A stretch of DNA of 64,000 nucleotides from Spiroplasma chrysopicola DF-1. Lineage in GTDB: Bacteria; Bacillota_I; Bacilli_A; Mycoplasmatales; Mycoplasmataceae. The translations under genes and the position numbers were made by a program. This document shows, one piece after another, positions 20,857 to 30,847 of this stretch. Location of the stretch: contig NC_021280.1 of assembly GCF_000400935.1 (NCBI RefSeq), positions 620,001 through 684,000 of the forward strand, given 5' to 3'. Under the pieces are notes generated by a model. That model worked only from the letters and a program-made list of their open reading frames with translations, was not told the origin of the DNA and did no database searches. Every line of letters begins with the position of its first letter. The first letter of the stretch is position 1.

Positions 20857-21603
20857 ATGTTTAAAAACAAGAATAATAGGATTTTATTTGAAAATAATAT
20901 TTCTAAACAAGATTTTATAATTCGTTTAATTTATGCTGAGTTAAGATTTATTTCAATTCATGAAATTACTAAAATCATTATTGATGAGACACTTGAAGAA
21001 ATTAGATTATCTGATGGATATGGAAATTCAAATAGTCCAAAAAGTTTTTTACTTGATTTACAAGCTGAATTTATTAATTTTTTTAGTTTATGAAAAAATG
21101 AATATAGTGAAAATGAAATAACAATAGATATCTATTCAAAAATTGGGGATTTAGTGCCTATTATCAAACCTTGAAGTAAATCTAAATACTTAGAAATTGC
21201 ACCAGGAAAACCTACAAGAACAAATAGAATTAATACATTTTCAAATCCATTAGATAAAAACAATAACTTTGGAGGAACTCTATATTATCCATTTCCACTT
21301 TTAACAAGAACGGAGCATAATCACACAGCATTTATTTTATTTGAAGAATCAATTGTAGACAAAAAAATAAAAGATACAGTATATAAAACATATTCTCTTA
21401 AAAATGTTTCATATATTTTGGATAAAGTTTATTTCAATAAAAATCGATTAGTATTAAAAGATATAGAAATAAATAAAGATACAAATGAACAATTACATAG
21501 ATTACAAGGAATAATTAAAACATGGCCTTGATTTGCTGTTATATTGTTTAATTGTATATTTAACAAAGATTGAAAAATAATTAATAGATTTCAAATAGAT
21601 TAA
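20857..21603 (+). CDS. hypothetical protein, the only plus-strand gene of the accessory block
   Basis: 248 residues, cytosolic. It has N-terminal helices (QDFIIRLIYAELRFISIHE) then a beta-rich part with NNFGGTLYYPFPLLTRTEHNHTAF, and an end rich in Trp and Ile. RBS AAAAGGATG. Divergent from topA and convergent with the next gene, overlapping it by 23 bp at the 3' end. No family was recognised. Confidence 0.7.
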
Positions 21604-22219
21604 ATTCTACTAATGTTTTTATAAAAATATACATATTTAAAATTTCATCTTTATTATAGTCACTTGCTAAAATTCATTCTTCATTTCTTATAATTTTTTT
21701 ATATGATTTTTCTAGTTCTTCCAGAAATATTTGATTATTTGATCAATATTTTTTATTTTCAGAAATTAATTTTAATATAAAAGGTTTATAGCCAGAATGA
21801 ATAAGGATTGATTTTGAAATTACTGATTCCAAATTTTCAAAAAAACTAGAATTTTTAAATAAATTTAACTCTATAACATCTCTAATAAAAGAAAACATAC
21901 TTAATATTTTTTGATTATTATAATTACTTATTAAGATAAGTTCTTTATTTTTTAAAATTTTTTGTTGTTGTATTTTTAATTTCTTTAAAAATATTTTTAT
22001 ATTTGACCAGTAGTCATAATTCTCAAAAATTAGTTTTAAAAGAAATATTTTATACTCTGAAGAGATAAATATTGAAACTGAAATTGTTGATCCCAAATTT
22101 CTAAAAAATTCTGAGTTCTTAATGTCTCTTGAATTATACTTTGTTATTTTTCTCATTTTATTTAATTTTAAAAAATTTCTTTTAGTCATATTTATATTTT
22201 CTTTTTTTAAATTTGCCAT
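21581..22219 (-). CDS. protein with two tandem repeats of about 88 residues
   Basis: 212 residues. The first repeat begins NSEFFRNLGSTISVSIFISSEY and the second NSSFFENLESVISKSILIHSGY; both continue with a YWS(N)N motif, a Lys-rich helix, a (I/W)ILASDYN-like segment and end in a hydrophobic VE(L)NLF. The internal duplication is clear. Function unknown. Very low GC, as for the neighbours. Confidence 0.7.
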
Positions 22220-22247
22220 TTAATATACATTCTTTCTATTTTAGTAA

Positions 22248-22559
22248 TTAATATTTAAATATTTTTAAATTTTTAAAGTTCTGTTTTGCTAAGAAAAATG
22301 TTTTAACTATTTTTGCATTCAATGCAACATAAATAATTGTCCTTAATAAAAAAATATTTATTATTTGTTTGTTGCATATTTCACATTGTCCAATAACATC
22401 TTCCATTGGACAATTTAATAAATCCAAATAACATTCAGAGCATAGAAACATATTTAACGCGTCAAATTTTCTAAAAGCTAAAGGTATTATTTTTGCCCCA
22501 GCTTCAATGCATAACTCACAAAATTGTTGTTTTTTATTTTCTTTTTTTAAATTTTCCAT
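22248..22559 (-). CDS. small zinc-ribbon-like protein
   Basis: 103 residues with three CxxC pairs (CELC, CSEC, CEIC) arranged as a zinc-ribbon or treble-clef module, then a hydrophobic and basic C-terminal part. It begins MENLKKENKK, similar to the start of the next gene downstream (MANLKKEN). Probably a nucleic-acid or protein-binding factor of the element. Confidence 0.65.
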   Translation of the reverse strand: MENLKKENKKQQFCELCIEAGAKIIPLAFRKFDALNMFLCSECYLDLLNCPMEDVIGQCEICNKQIINIFLLRTIIYVALNAKIVKTFFLAKQNFKNLKIFKY

Positions 22560-22582
22560 TTAATGTACAGTCTTTCTATTAA

Positions 22583-22717
22583 TTAGCAACTTAAAGATAT
22601 CTTTCACTTTTGTATTTTTTTATAGCATAAATAATGCATTATCATATTAAATTTATTAACTGTATTACCATGTCTTATTTTTTTATTACAAAAATTACAA
22701 ATTTCAGATTTCTTCAT
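22583..22717 (-). CDS. small CxxC protein
   Basis: 44 residues, MKKSEICNFCNKKIRHG..., with one CxxC pair and a later HYLC, enough for a small zinc site. RBS GGAG sits within the end of the preceding gene. The short length makes the call tentative. Confidence 0.5.
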
Positions 22718-22721
22718 AACT

Positions 22722-23153
22722 TTATTCTCCTTCTGGTAATTGATCTATTTTTCCTAAACCATCTGACGTAACTATTCACTCATACATATGATTATGAATA
22801 TCTTCCTCACCATCAAATTCGCTTGGGGATTTACAATTCTTACAAATATCCTTGTTTTCTATTTTTTCAGTATTAGTATAAGGACATGCTTTAAAAAAAT
22901 CTTTTTGAGTTAATTTTACTTCTTCCTTATTTACTCCATATTTTTCAATAGACCATTCTTGTAGTTGATCTAATGTATTATGTAAAATATTTATTAAATT
23001 AATGAAATTTGTTCCTTCTGAATTTTGTCTGGTTTCTTTCCTAATTACTTCAGCATATCTAAGTCGTTCTAAAATTTCATTACGGTAACTGTCATTACTA
23101 ATTATTTGTTTTAATTTTTTACCATCAATATTTTCTTTAAGTATTTTACTCAT
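22722..23153 (-). CDS. hypothetical protein with Cys cluster
   Basis: 143 residues. Helical N-terminus (KLKQIISNDSYRNEILERLRYAEV), then a central CPY...CKNCKSP Cys cluster, and an acidic tail (SEFDGEEDIHNHMYEW). It is full length only when TGA is Trp. It overlaps nothing, and ends 5 bp before the 44-residue Cys protein starts. Confidence 0.65.
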
Positions 23154-23155
23154 AA

Positions 23156-23599
23156 TTAATTAAACCTTCCTATATTTAAATAAGTATCACTTTTGTTAGC
23201 TAATGTATTTTGTAATTCCATTGCTTGCTGTAAGTATTGTTTTGAATTATTTCTTTTCATTTCTTCAAATGCTTCAAAAAGTTTTTTACCATTTATCGAA
23301 ATAATTTCTTCAACTCCTTTTTCTCCATATACTATTTGTTCATAATCTCTGTTAAAAACGCAGGCTGTCGCAAAATACCCTGTCGGACAATAAATATGCC
23401 CTGGATTATTTTCACCAACTCCTAAACATGTATTTTCACTTCCACATGGCCATTTTTTGCTGATTTGAAATCATTCTCTTGATCACCAAATAACAGCTTT
23501 CGGATTAACTGGCGATTGAACTGCAAAAGCTGTTTTCTTTTCAGTTCATTTAACTAAATAACGTTTATTTAAAAAAACTTGTTTTTTAATTTGTTCCAA
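23156..23599 (-). CDS. hypothetical protein with conserved Cys/Trp core
   Basis: 147 residues. The core WPCGSENTCLGVG...IYCPTGYFATACVF contains four Cys in a pattern suggesting a metal site or disulfides. The best start is a TTG at 23599, placed after AAAGGA; no ATG is available in frame. Its stop overlaps the start codon region of the following gene. Function unknown. Confidence 0.6.
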
Positions 23600-23618
23600 A
23601 TTAGAATGTTCCTTTCTA

Positions 23619-23882
23619 TTAAAATTTTTCTTTGTTATAAATATTATTTTTATCAAAATTTTTATCAGTAATAACTGTATCAATAACATTAATATAATCT
23701 TTCATAATTTTTAAATAAATGCCTCAATTTGAAATTATTGGTTTTTTTATAAAAAAACATTCACAAATAGTTATTCTATTTTTTAAATCAAATAAATCTA
23801 ATTTAAATCCTAGACTAATATGATTTTTTATTTTAATTTCATATTTTCGTTTATATTTATTATTAAATTCTTCAATTGTCAT
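23619..23882 (-). CDS. hypothetical small protein
   Basis: 87 residues, basic, predicted mixed alpha/beta. The middle holds DLKNRITICECFFIKKPII. RBS AGAAGGG. It is 20 bp from the next gene, in the same operon-like run as the surrounding small genes. Confidence 0.6.
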
Positions 23883-23901
23883 AATGTTTATTCCCTTCTA
23901 A

Positions 23902-24306
23902 TTAAAGATTTTCTAAATCTTTTATTAATTGTTTAGTATCTATATTGGCATTATTAACTGAATTATTCTTTTTTTGATACATCTGATGAAATTCATCAAT
24001 TGTATTTTGTTTTTTACTATTTGAAAAAATAAAATTTTTAATAATTTCACTACCTGGTTTGTAATCTTTCAAATTCTGTAAATCTGTTTTTAAAAATATT
24101 GGATACAGATCTGTATTACTAATACCAACCGTTAAACAGTTAGCAAATCCTTCGTCATTAAAAACTCAATTAGCTTTTACATAAAATACTTCTAAACTAA
24201 CAGATGGATTATTTATGAAATAACCTATTAATTTACCCTGCTTATTTTCTAAACGATGATAAATTTCAGAATTTAGTATGTATAGATTGTAAATATTTTT
24301 TGCCAT
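23902..24306 (-). CDS. hypothetical protein
   Basis: 134 residues with no signal peptide. It has a beta-rich start (KNIYNLYILNSEIYHRL...) and a helical Lys-Asn-rich end. RBS AAGGAAAA. No family was recognised. It is part of the minus-strand gene run ending at 24801. Confidence 0.62.
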
Positions 24307-24318
24307 TATTTATTTTCC

Positions 24319-24801
24319 TTATCACATATGATTTGGACCAAAAACTATTATTCGTCTTGGTAAATTAAGTTTTTTCACATAATAGTCAACAACTCTTGTT
24401 GATGACAAATTTAATTCTTTTGCTATGTTTGCATATGATAATCCTTTTGAATGTAGCATTCTTATTTGTTCTGCTTTATTATAATTTTGTAAACTAACAT
24501 TTAAAGGCATTCTAAAATAAGGTTTAAGTAATGGTTCTAACTGATCACAAATTCCTCCTTCACGATCATATCTATAACTACCACGATATTTATAAAGATT
24601 AACGAAACGCCAAACTGTACCAATCGGAATTTCATATTTTCTTGATATATCAGTAGCGCTTAAACCATCTATATATATTTCTTTTAAACATTTCATAATA
24701 AACTCATCAGAATATTTTAAATTTCATGCTTTTTTACGTCTTCCAGTTTCGTCATAAAATAAGTTTTCATAAGTTCCTATCGGTGAATTATTAATTTTCA
24801 T
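24319..24801 (-). CDS. double helix-turn-helix DNA-binding protein
   Basis: 160 residues. Two helix-turn-helix motifs are visible: GLSATDISRKYEIPIGTVWRFV (residues about 46-67) and GLSYANIAKELNLSSTRVVDYY (about 118-139). This resembles the N-terminal DNA-binding part of IS-type transposases or of invertases, but no catalytic domain follows. It is likely a regulator or a transposase-derived protein of the element. The first 30 residues are seen only with TGA as Trp. Confidence 0.72.
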
Positions 24802-24877
24802 TGTTACTACTTCCTCCCTAGTTGTTGTCATTGATTGGAATCACTGATTTTTTCAGCAACAGCCACTCACTGTTTTT

Positions 24878-24964
24878 TTAATCAATTTCTAATCTTTGTT
24901 TTAATCACTGATGTGCCAAATTAATAAAAAAATCAAAATTTACGCAATAAAAAACACTTTTCAT
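24878..24964 (-). CDS. very short ORF with strong RBS
   Basis: 28 codons (MKSVFYCVNFDFFINLAHQW...) preceded by AAAGGAG at good spacing. It could be a leader peptide of the helix-turn-helix gene downstream. The length gives little support. Confidence 0.3.
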
Positions 24965-25167
24965 AATTAGACACTCCTTTCGTACTAATTTTTAAAGCTT
25001 GATATGTTTAATTTTGAAATTGGGCGCATAAAATATTGTTTTAATAAAATAATGTTAATTTTTAATATAGTTTGTATTTGACTTTTTGACACATGTATAT
25101 AGTTATATTTAATTTTGTTTTGATATAGTTAAAAAGTAATGTTCCTTGTATCCTTCCTTTCTTAACA

Positions 25168-25299
25168 CATATATACATAATTCTTGAGACTAGCCTGATT
25201 TTGATTTAAAAGTTGATTAAAAATTGATTAAAATAAAACAATAATAGATATGTATCAAATGCCTCATTTTTAACTAATCCCAAGAATTATGTATATATG
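25168..25299 (-). repeat. long inverted-repeat unit 1
   Basis: Two 26-base arms (25168-25193 and 25274-25299) are complementary except at two positions, enclosing 80 bases. Read as minus-strand RNA the two exceptions become G-U pairs. The unit is preceded on the plus strand by AAAAAGTAATGTTCCT (25131-25146), which recurs before unit 2. Confidence 0.65.
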
Positions 25300-25410
25300 C
25301 GATTTAAAGAATAAAATTAGTCTTAGTTTTGAGTATCTTTCTTCTTTAAATTATTTATTGATCATATAAAATATTAAAAAAGTAATGTTCCTGTTGCACT
25401 TCCCTTCAAC

Positions 25411-25558
25411 GTATATACACTAAATTCTTGGGACTAACCATATTATTATTAGCAAGATTCTAAATGGACTCAATCAGAAAGACTAGAAAGGAGATTATCA
25501 ATAGGAACATATCGATAATTAAGTGCTTTAGCTAATCCCAAGAATTTAGTGTATATAC
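25411..25558 (-). repeat. long inverted-repeat unit 2
   Basis: Two 27-base arms (25411-25437 and 25532-25558) enclose 94 bases. The loop-proximal part (AATTCTTGGGA-TTAG) is common to unit 1, while the distal part differs from unit 1 on both arms together, which keeps the pairing. The same 16-base sequence AAAAAGTAATGTTCCT precedes it. The loops of the two units are unrelated. Confidence 0.65.
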
Positions 25559-25568
25559 AATTTAAGCA

Positions 25569-25600
25569 GTAAAAAAGACTGAATAATTTCAGTCTTCTAA
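25569..25600 (-). terminator. terminator after the 37-residue membrane peptide gene
   Basis: AAGACTGAA-ATTA-TTCAGTCTT followed by T6 on the minus strand, 6 bases after the stop codon at 25606. Confidence 0.75.
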
Positions 25601-25605
25601 AATGC

Positions 25606-25719
25606 TTATAAAATATGGGTTTCCGAACAACCACTTTTTTTATTCGGTCAAAGCACTGATGTATAAAAACCACACACATTTAAGACCACTAGCGCTAATA
25701 ATAATTGAATTAAATCCAT
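25606..25719 (-). CDS. small single-helix membrane peptide
   Basis: 37 residues: MDLIQLLLALVVLNVCGFYTSVL is one membrane helix, followed by a short polar tail with Lys and Cys. A terminator follows directly. It reads through a TGA Trp codon. 29 bases inside it (25663-25691) are repeated at the IS30 insertion point near 61-62 kb. The size and shape would fit a phage coat or small toxin-type membrane peptide, but no match is established. No clear RBS. Confidence 0.5.
25663..25691. repeat. intact copy of the sequence that hosts the IS30 insertion elsewhere
   Basis: TAAAAACCACACACATTTAAGACCACTA type sequence: the left half ends at 60932 and the right half restarts at 62023, with the IS30 element between. 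Here it is uninterrupted. Confidence 0.7.
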
Positions 25720-25970
25720 ACTTATTACTTGTTAAACTAATTGGATTATATTGGGATCATCTTTAAACTAGTACTTTGAAAAAATAGAGTACTCACTAAT
25801 ATTAAATAATAACTTTTTCTTGGTTTTGCTCCCTTAACTAGTAATTTAAACAATCTTTGAGAAAGGGTTATCATACATTATTAATATTTTTATATATTAA
25901 TTATAAAATTTTGGCTGATAATTTTCAATATTACTAGGAAATTAAATATTTTGGACAATTAATAGCAAAT

Positions 25971-25998
25971 AAAAAAATGGTTACAACTAACCATTAAT
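25971..25998 (-). terminator. terminator of the HNH-like gene
   Basis: AATGGTTA-GTTG-TAACCATT followed by T7 on the minus strand, overlapping the stop codon. Confidence 0.75.
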
Positions 25999-26401
25999 AT
26001 TTATTTCAAATTGGTGAAACTTCATGTACTTTCATACCAGATGCTTTTATGATCTTATTAGTTTTAATATTAGTAGGTTTTTGAAATTCCCTTTTATTTT
26101 CACTTTGTACTTTTCCCTCAATAGCCGCTTTTCAATCATTTAAAGTGCCACGACGAGCTTTAGCATTTTTTCAATGCATTGCTAAACAATTATTAACTTC
26201 TAATTTACCCCCCTTATCTAGTGGTACTAATAAATCAATTACTCAACCAAATTCACTTTCTTGATTTAACTCGCCAATTTTGATAAAAGCCCCAGCAATA
26301 TCACGACGAAACAATAAATTATTTCTTCCCCCACCTTGCTGGGTATTGTCTCAAATCATTCTAATTTCTGGTTCTGATAATTTTTTACTAAAATTTGTCA
26401 T
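25994..26401 (-). CDS. HNH-nuclease-like protein with degenerate motif
   Basis: 135 residues. The segment GWVIDLLVPLDKGGKLEVNN...MHWKNAKARR follows the layout of an HNH domain (D-H-I-x-P-x-x-K-G-G ... N-x-x-x-L-H-x-x-x-N-x-x-K), but the first His is Leu, so catalysis is doubtful. The N-terminus (QQGGGRNNLFRRD) also fits the strand before the HNH loop. It may be a DNA-binding derivative. Family call by eye; it is monocistronic with its own terminator. Confidence 0.55.
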
Positions 26402-26522
26402 AAAATATATCCTCTCTGATTAATTTTATTAATTATACCTTATTTTTTCTCATTTTTAAACCCCTTATGAGGGTTATTTTAGAAAAGGATTTGATTACAA
26501 AAATAGGAATATTTTTAAAAAT

Positions 26523-26557
26523 GAAAAAAGTAAAGTTTTATTCCTTTACTTTTTTAT
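26523..26557. terminator. terminator of the YwaF-like gene
   Basis: AAAAGTAAAGG/CTTTACTTTT hairpin with T-tract on the minus strand, immediately after the stop codon at 26563. Confidence 0.7.
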
Positions 26558-26562
26558 TTTTT

Positions 26563-27426
26563 TTACTGATGCTGGTTTATTTTTTTCACTTTAATTTTAT
26601 TAATTAAGACATAAATCCAAGAAGCATGTAATTTTGATTGACCATTGTCTTGATAGAGTGGTTTTAAACCACGTAATAATCAGTATGATAACGTCATTCC
26701 CCCTCATCCCATTACAAAAATCGTAAACATCGTATTAACAAAACTACCAAAATTAGTTCCTAACCATAGACGAAAATCAACTGGACCTGGGGTAATTTCT
26801 TTGCCCATGTAGATAAAACTAGTGCCAAATGATGTATTAACAATATACATTAATAAGGCATAAATTAATAAACTAAGCGCTGATAATTTGATTCATTTAC
26901 GATCAAATTGGCGTTTTCCATATAAGTAACTATAAAAATAAATATAAAAACTTAAGAAATGAGCAACAAAGAATTCTCAAAAATGAATTGAAGTGATTGG
27001 ATTAGTTTGAACTTGCCCTTCTGGAATAAAAATACTTAATCATGAAGCAAAAAGTGGGTAAAAAATAGTTAAACTAAAAAACTTATTATTCTTTCAAAAT
27101 ACAGTGATAATTGAAAAGATTTGTGTTAAGGCGCAAAAATCAAATGGTAAAATCCCTGTTCAATTGATTCCAGCTTCTTGATATGCTTTTAAATTAATTG
27201 CTTGCATTACTCTTAGGTAAATCATAAAGATAATTTGAAAGCCAACAAGCGAATATAAAAAATAATTAGTCTTTGATAAATATGCATAACTCTTCGGAAA
27301 AACATATAATGAAAAAGTAATTCCTAAACACATTATTAATGGAATAATGTGTTGCCAACTATATAATTCTCATAATATTGGACTATCTGGCGAATTAAAT
27401 TCAAAAGGATTAATTGTTAATAACAT
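26563..27426 (-). CDS. YwaF-like integral membrane protein
   Basis: 287 residues with six to seven hydrophobic helices. The order matches the YwaF/TIGR02206 group: an N-terminal W-x-x-x-H-x-x-P-L (LYSWQHIIPLIM), a LPFDFCALTQIF segment, and H-F-W-E-F-F with His in a later helix. Function of the family is unknown. RBS AAAGGAAG. It is read through many TGA codons, so it does not appear in standard translations. Confidence 0.75.
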
Positions 27427-27562
27427 AGTTTTTCTTCCTTTAATATATATTACTGATAAATATTCTAACTTTTAAATTATATCTGATTTTTACAAAAATT
27501 CAAAAAAATTTTTTAGTCTTCTAAAAAGAAATTATGACATTTTTTAAAGATTATTAAAATAA

Positions 27563-28132
27563 TTAGATAAAACATAATCAAATTTCTTTGATGACCCTTG
27601 CAGGGATAACAGCAACAATAATATTTTTTGATATACTTTTAGTAGCAACAATCCCCGGGCCTATAATTGAATTCTCGCCAATTATAACCCCGGATATTAC
27701 TGATACATTTACTCCTAATCAAACATTATTTTCAATAATAATCTCTTTTGAAATTGTTCCTTCTCAAAGAGTTTTATCAATAGGATGATTAGTTGTCATA
27801 ATATTACAATTAGGTCCAATTAAAACATTATCACCAATTATTATTCCACCCTAGTTCAAAAAAATCAACCAAAATTAATAAAACTATTTTTACCTATTTC
27901 TAAAGTCTTACCGTAATCTAAATGAATTAAAGTTAAAAATGAAAAACCCTCTGGTAATGGTTTATTAATTACTTTTGAAAATAATTTTAACTTTTTTAGA
28001 AATAATACATTTATAATTCAAAATTTGTAATTGCTTTTGTGTATTATTAATTTCCTTAGTTATTTTTGCGATTTCGTTATCTGTTGGTAAAATTAATTCA
28101 CTCTTTTTATCTCGTATAAAAATATTGGTCAT
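27563..28132 (-). pseudogene. maltose/galactoside O-acetyltransferase family, inactivated
   Basis: Left-handed beta-helix hexapeptide sequence is easily recognised: IIIGDNVLIGPNCNI, TTNHPIDKTL, IIIENNVWLGVNVSVISGVIIGENSIIGPG. The N-terminal part (MTNIFIRDKKSELILPTDNEI) is in another frame, and the stretch from PLPEGFSFLTLIHLDYG is in a third arrangement. At least two frameshifts and one TAG (near 27852) break it. CoA-dependent acetylation of sugars was the ancestral role. Confidence 0.8.
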
Positions 28133-28207
28133 TTTCTAAGCTTCCTTATTCAATTAGATTTAACAGTATCATATTATTCATATCTTTATTTTATATTATA
28201 ATTTAAA

Positions 28208-28286
28208 AATGTTTCTCCTAACTAAATATATTAAATAATAATCCAAGAGATTTTTATTTAATATATTTTTAGTTAAAAGAAACATT
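28208..28286 (-). terminator. long terminator hairpin after rpsO
   Basis: A 79-bp inverted repeat (AATGTTTCT ... AGAAACATT with an inner TATATTAAATA pair) followed by T5 on the minus strand. It closes the rpsO transcript. Confidence 0.7.
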
Positions 28287-28308
28287 CGATTGGATACTAT
28301 CCTTTTTA

Positions 28309-28575
28309 CTATTTACGAAGTCCTAATTGTTCAATAATTGCTTTGTAACGAGCAAAGTCTTTTTTTGTTAAATATGCTAATAAATGTTTACGTTGTGAAA
28401 CTTTTTTTAACAAGCTACGACGTGAAACAATATCTTTACGGTGTCTTTGTAAATGAGTTGTTAAATTTGCAATGTCTTCTGTTAGTAAGGCAATTTGCAC
28501 TTCTGCTGATCCAGTATCATTTTTACCGCGTGCATGTTTAGCAATTAATTCTTCTTTTTTTGTTTTTGAAATCAT
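28309..28575 (-). CDS. rpsO: 30S ribosomal protein S15
   Basis: 88 residues, the normal S15 length. Hallmarks: [43 protein letters not shown]. It binds the three-way junction of 16S rRNA early in 30S assembly. RBS AAGGGAA. Confidence 0.97.
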   Translation of the reverse strand: MISKTKKEELIAKHARGKNDTGSAEVQIALLTEDIANLTTHLQRHRKDIVSRRSLLKKVSQRKHLLAYLTKKDFARYKAIIEQLGLRK

Positions 28576-28673
28576 TTTATTTTTCCCTTCTAGTTGGTGG
28601 TTTATTATGTTAAAACAAAGTAAATAAAAGAAGGTAACTTTAAAAACAATGTAATAACAACCTAAGTAACATT

Positions 28674-29558
28674 TTATGCTTTATTTTGAAAAAAATCAAT
28701 AGTATTTTTTAAATCTTCTTCCAGCGTTATTTTCAATTCAGCTAAACTGTTTACTTTGATATTATAACGCAAATAATCTTCAAATATGATTGTTAATTCT
28801 TGGCAATACAAATCACCATCAAAATTTAACAAATATGTCTCAACTCGTTCTTGACCATTTTTGTTTCAATAACAAGTCATACCCTGATATTGCTTATCTT
28901 GATAAATAACAGTGGAAACATAGACACCATATGGAATTAATAACTTATTTTGAAGATAATGATTAGCTGTCGGAAAATTAATCAGTCTCCCTTGCTGGTC
29001 CCCTTTTTCAACAACACCAGTAACTTGATATTTTTGAAAAAGCATTTTATTGGCAGCAATAATTTGATGTTCTTGTAATAATTTGCGAATTGTTGATGAA
29101 GAATAATTAAGGTCACGTGATACTATAGTTACATTATCAGCGCCAAAATAGGAAATTAACTTATCAACATCTCCCAAACGATCTTTACCAAAACAAAAAT
29201 CTGATCCAACAACAACTTTTACAACATTAAATCGTTCTTTTAAAATATCAAGAAAATCAAATCATGATAAAGCCAAAAACTCTTCACTTACAAGAACACT
29301 TAAATAATAATCAAAGCCGATTTGGGCAATAATATCTTGTTTTGCTTTATTTGAAATAATTGCTGTTTGGTTATTATTAAAAAAATCTGTTATTCGTTTT
29401 GAAAGGGTAAAAAAAAGACTTTTATTATTTGTTGATGTTTTAATTGTTCCAACTTTTTCTAATAATTTCAAATGGCCTGGATGAATCCCATCAAAAAACC
29501 CTAAACATGCTACTTTTTCTTCTGCTAAATTAGGTTCTGTTCAATTTAAGATTTTCAT
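28674..29558 (-). CDS. ribF: bifunctional riboflavin kinase/FAD synthetase
   Basis: 294 residues. The N-terminal nucleotidyltransferase domain has [15 protein letters not shown] (HxGH), [12 protein letters not shown] and SSSTIRKLL; the C-terminal kinase domain has [15 protein letters not shown] and the Thr/Asn pocket. It makes FMN and FAD from riboflavin. Three parts are joined through TGA codons. The ATG lies 2 bp after the truB stop, so the genes are coupled. Confidence 0.95.
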
Positions 29559-29560
29559 TA

Positions 29561-30481
29561 TTAGTACTTTTCCCCTTTACTTATTAACGTAGGGCCTTGT
29601 TCATTTGATCATAATCCTCGTTGACAAGCGTATACATGCTTACCAATATGTTTATAAATTGCTAAAACATTTTTATGCTTATCAATAATAAAAATGTTTG
29701 GATCACTATGATTAATAATTACAATTGGTTTTCCTTGACGAATTTCTTCATCATAATGATACATTAATAATGGTTGCTTATTAATAAACAAGGCATCATA
29801 CATAGAAATAATATCATTGTGGCTAACATCTTCAACTTTAACAGCATCTGCTAACTTAAAATTTCCTGATTGTACACGAGTTAATTGTTGAACGGTTGCC
29901 AGAATCCCCATTTTATAAGCAATATCTTCAACTAAACTACGAACATATGTTCCCTTTGAACAAATCACACTAAATTGAATTGTTTGTGTTACATGATTAT
30001 AACTTTTAAATTTAATTGATTGAATTGTCACTGTTCGTGGTGTAATTTGAACCTCTTGCTCAGCACGGGCATATTCATATAATTTTTTACCACTTACTTT
30101 TATCGCCGAATATTTTGGTGGATATTGCTCATAAATAAAACCATTAAAACTTTCAAAAGCTTTTTTAATAATTTTTCTTTTCATTTTAAATGGTGTAATT
30201 TCCTCGATAATTTTCCCAGTTATGTCCCCAGAATCAGTTTTAATAAATAATTTCATTGTTACATCATAGCCTTTATCAGCTGTTAATAAATAATCACTTA
30301 TTTTCGTCCCATTATTTAATAATACTACTAATAACCCTGTCGCTAATGGATCAAGGGTCCCAGCATGGCCAATTTTATTAATTCCTAATTTTTTCTTAAT
30401 AATTTGAATAACTTGGTTACTAGTTTTACCAACTGGCTTATCAATTAATAAAATACCATCATTTAAAATTGTTGTGCGCAT
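29561..30481 (-). CDS. truB: tRNA pseudouridine-55 synthase
   Basis: 306 residues. It has the TruB start (DGILLIDKPVGKTSN) and the catalytic Asp in HAGTLDPLATG, with YPPKYSAIKVSGKKLYEYAR and CSKGTYVRSL. It forms pseudouridine 55 in the T-loop of tRNAs. The C-terminal 16 codons follow a TGA. The truB-ribF order is the common one in Firmicutes and Mollicutes. Confidence 0.96.
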
Positions 30482-30599
30482 CCTAGTCTCTCCTTATTCC
30501 CTAACTGCCTTTAATTATAACATTTCTTCCAATGGTTTCACTACTAAAACCATAACATTTATGAATTCTTTTAAACTTATTGCTAATTGAATTTAGTTG

Positions 30600-30794
30600 G
30601 TTTATGATAATAAAGTATGAAAAATAAATACATTCTAATAATTGCAAATTGTTCTAGCCTTTCCTTATGTGCAAAAAATAATTGCGAATAGCAATATTTT
30701 ATAAAAATAATTTAAAATTAAAGTTTGTTTTTCATACGACCTTAATCAGTCAGAGTTTTAAAGGCTGTTAATTTACTCTGACTGATTTTTTTTT
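30600..30794 (+). ncRNA. candidate plus-strand noncoding transcript 1
   Basis: A very strong plus-strand terminator (13-bp perfect stem AATCAGTCAGAGT, then T9) at 30744-30794 has no gene in front of it. The only ORF is 24 codons (30617-30691, four Cys) without an RBS. A weak promoter (TATGATAAT) lies at 30603-30611. This implies a roughly 180-nt RNA or a leader peptide transcript. Confidence 0.45.
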
Positions 30795-30812
30795 ACAAAA
30801 AAAAGAAATCAT

Positions 30813-30841
30813 TTGCAAGTTTAAAAAATTTGTAATATAAT
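30813..30841 (+). promoter_or_regulatory. near-consensus sigma70 promoter
   Basis: TTGCAA, a 17-bp spacer, then TATAAT preceded by TGTAA. It is one of the best promoters in the window and points away from coding sequence into candidate RNA 2. Confidence 0.7.
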
Positions 30842-30847
30842 TACAAA

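Noticed and set aside
25168-25558. A CRISPR array
   Set aside because: Only two units, with inverted arms and unequal loops; no regularly spaced direct repeats and no cas genes in the window.
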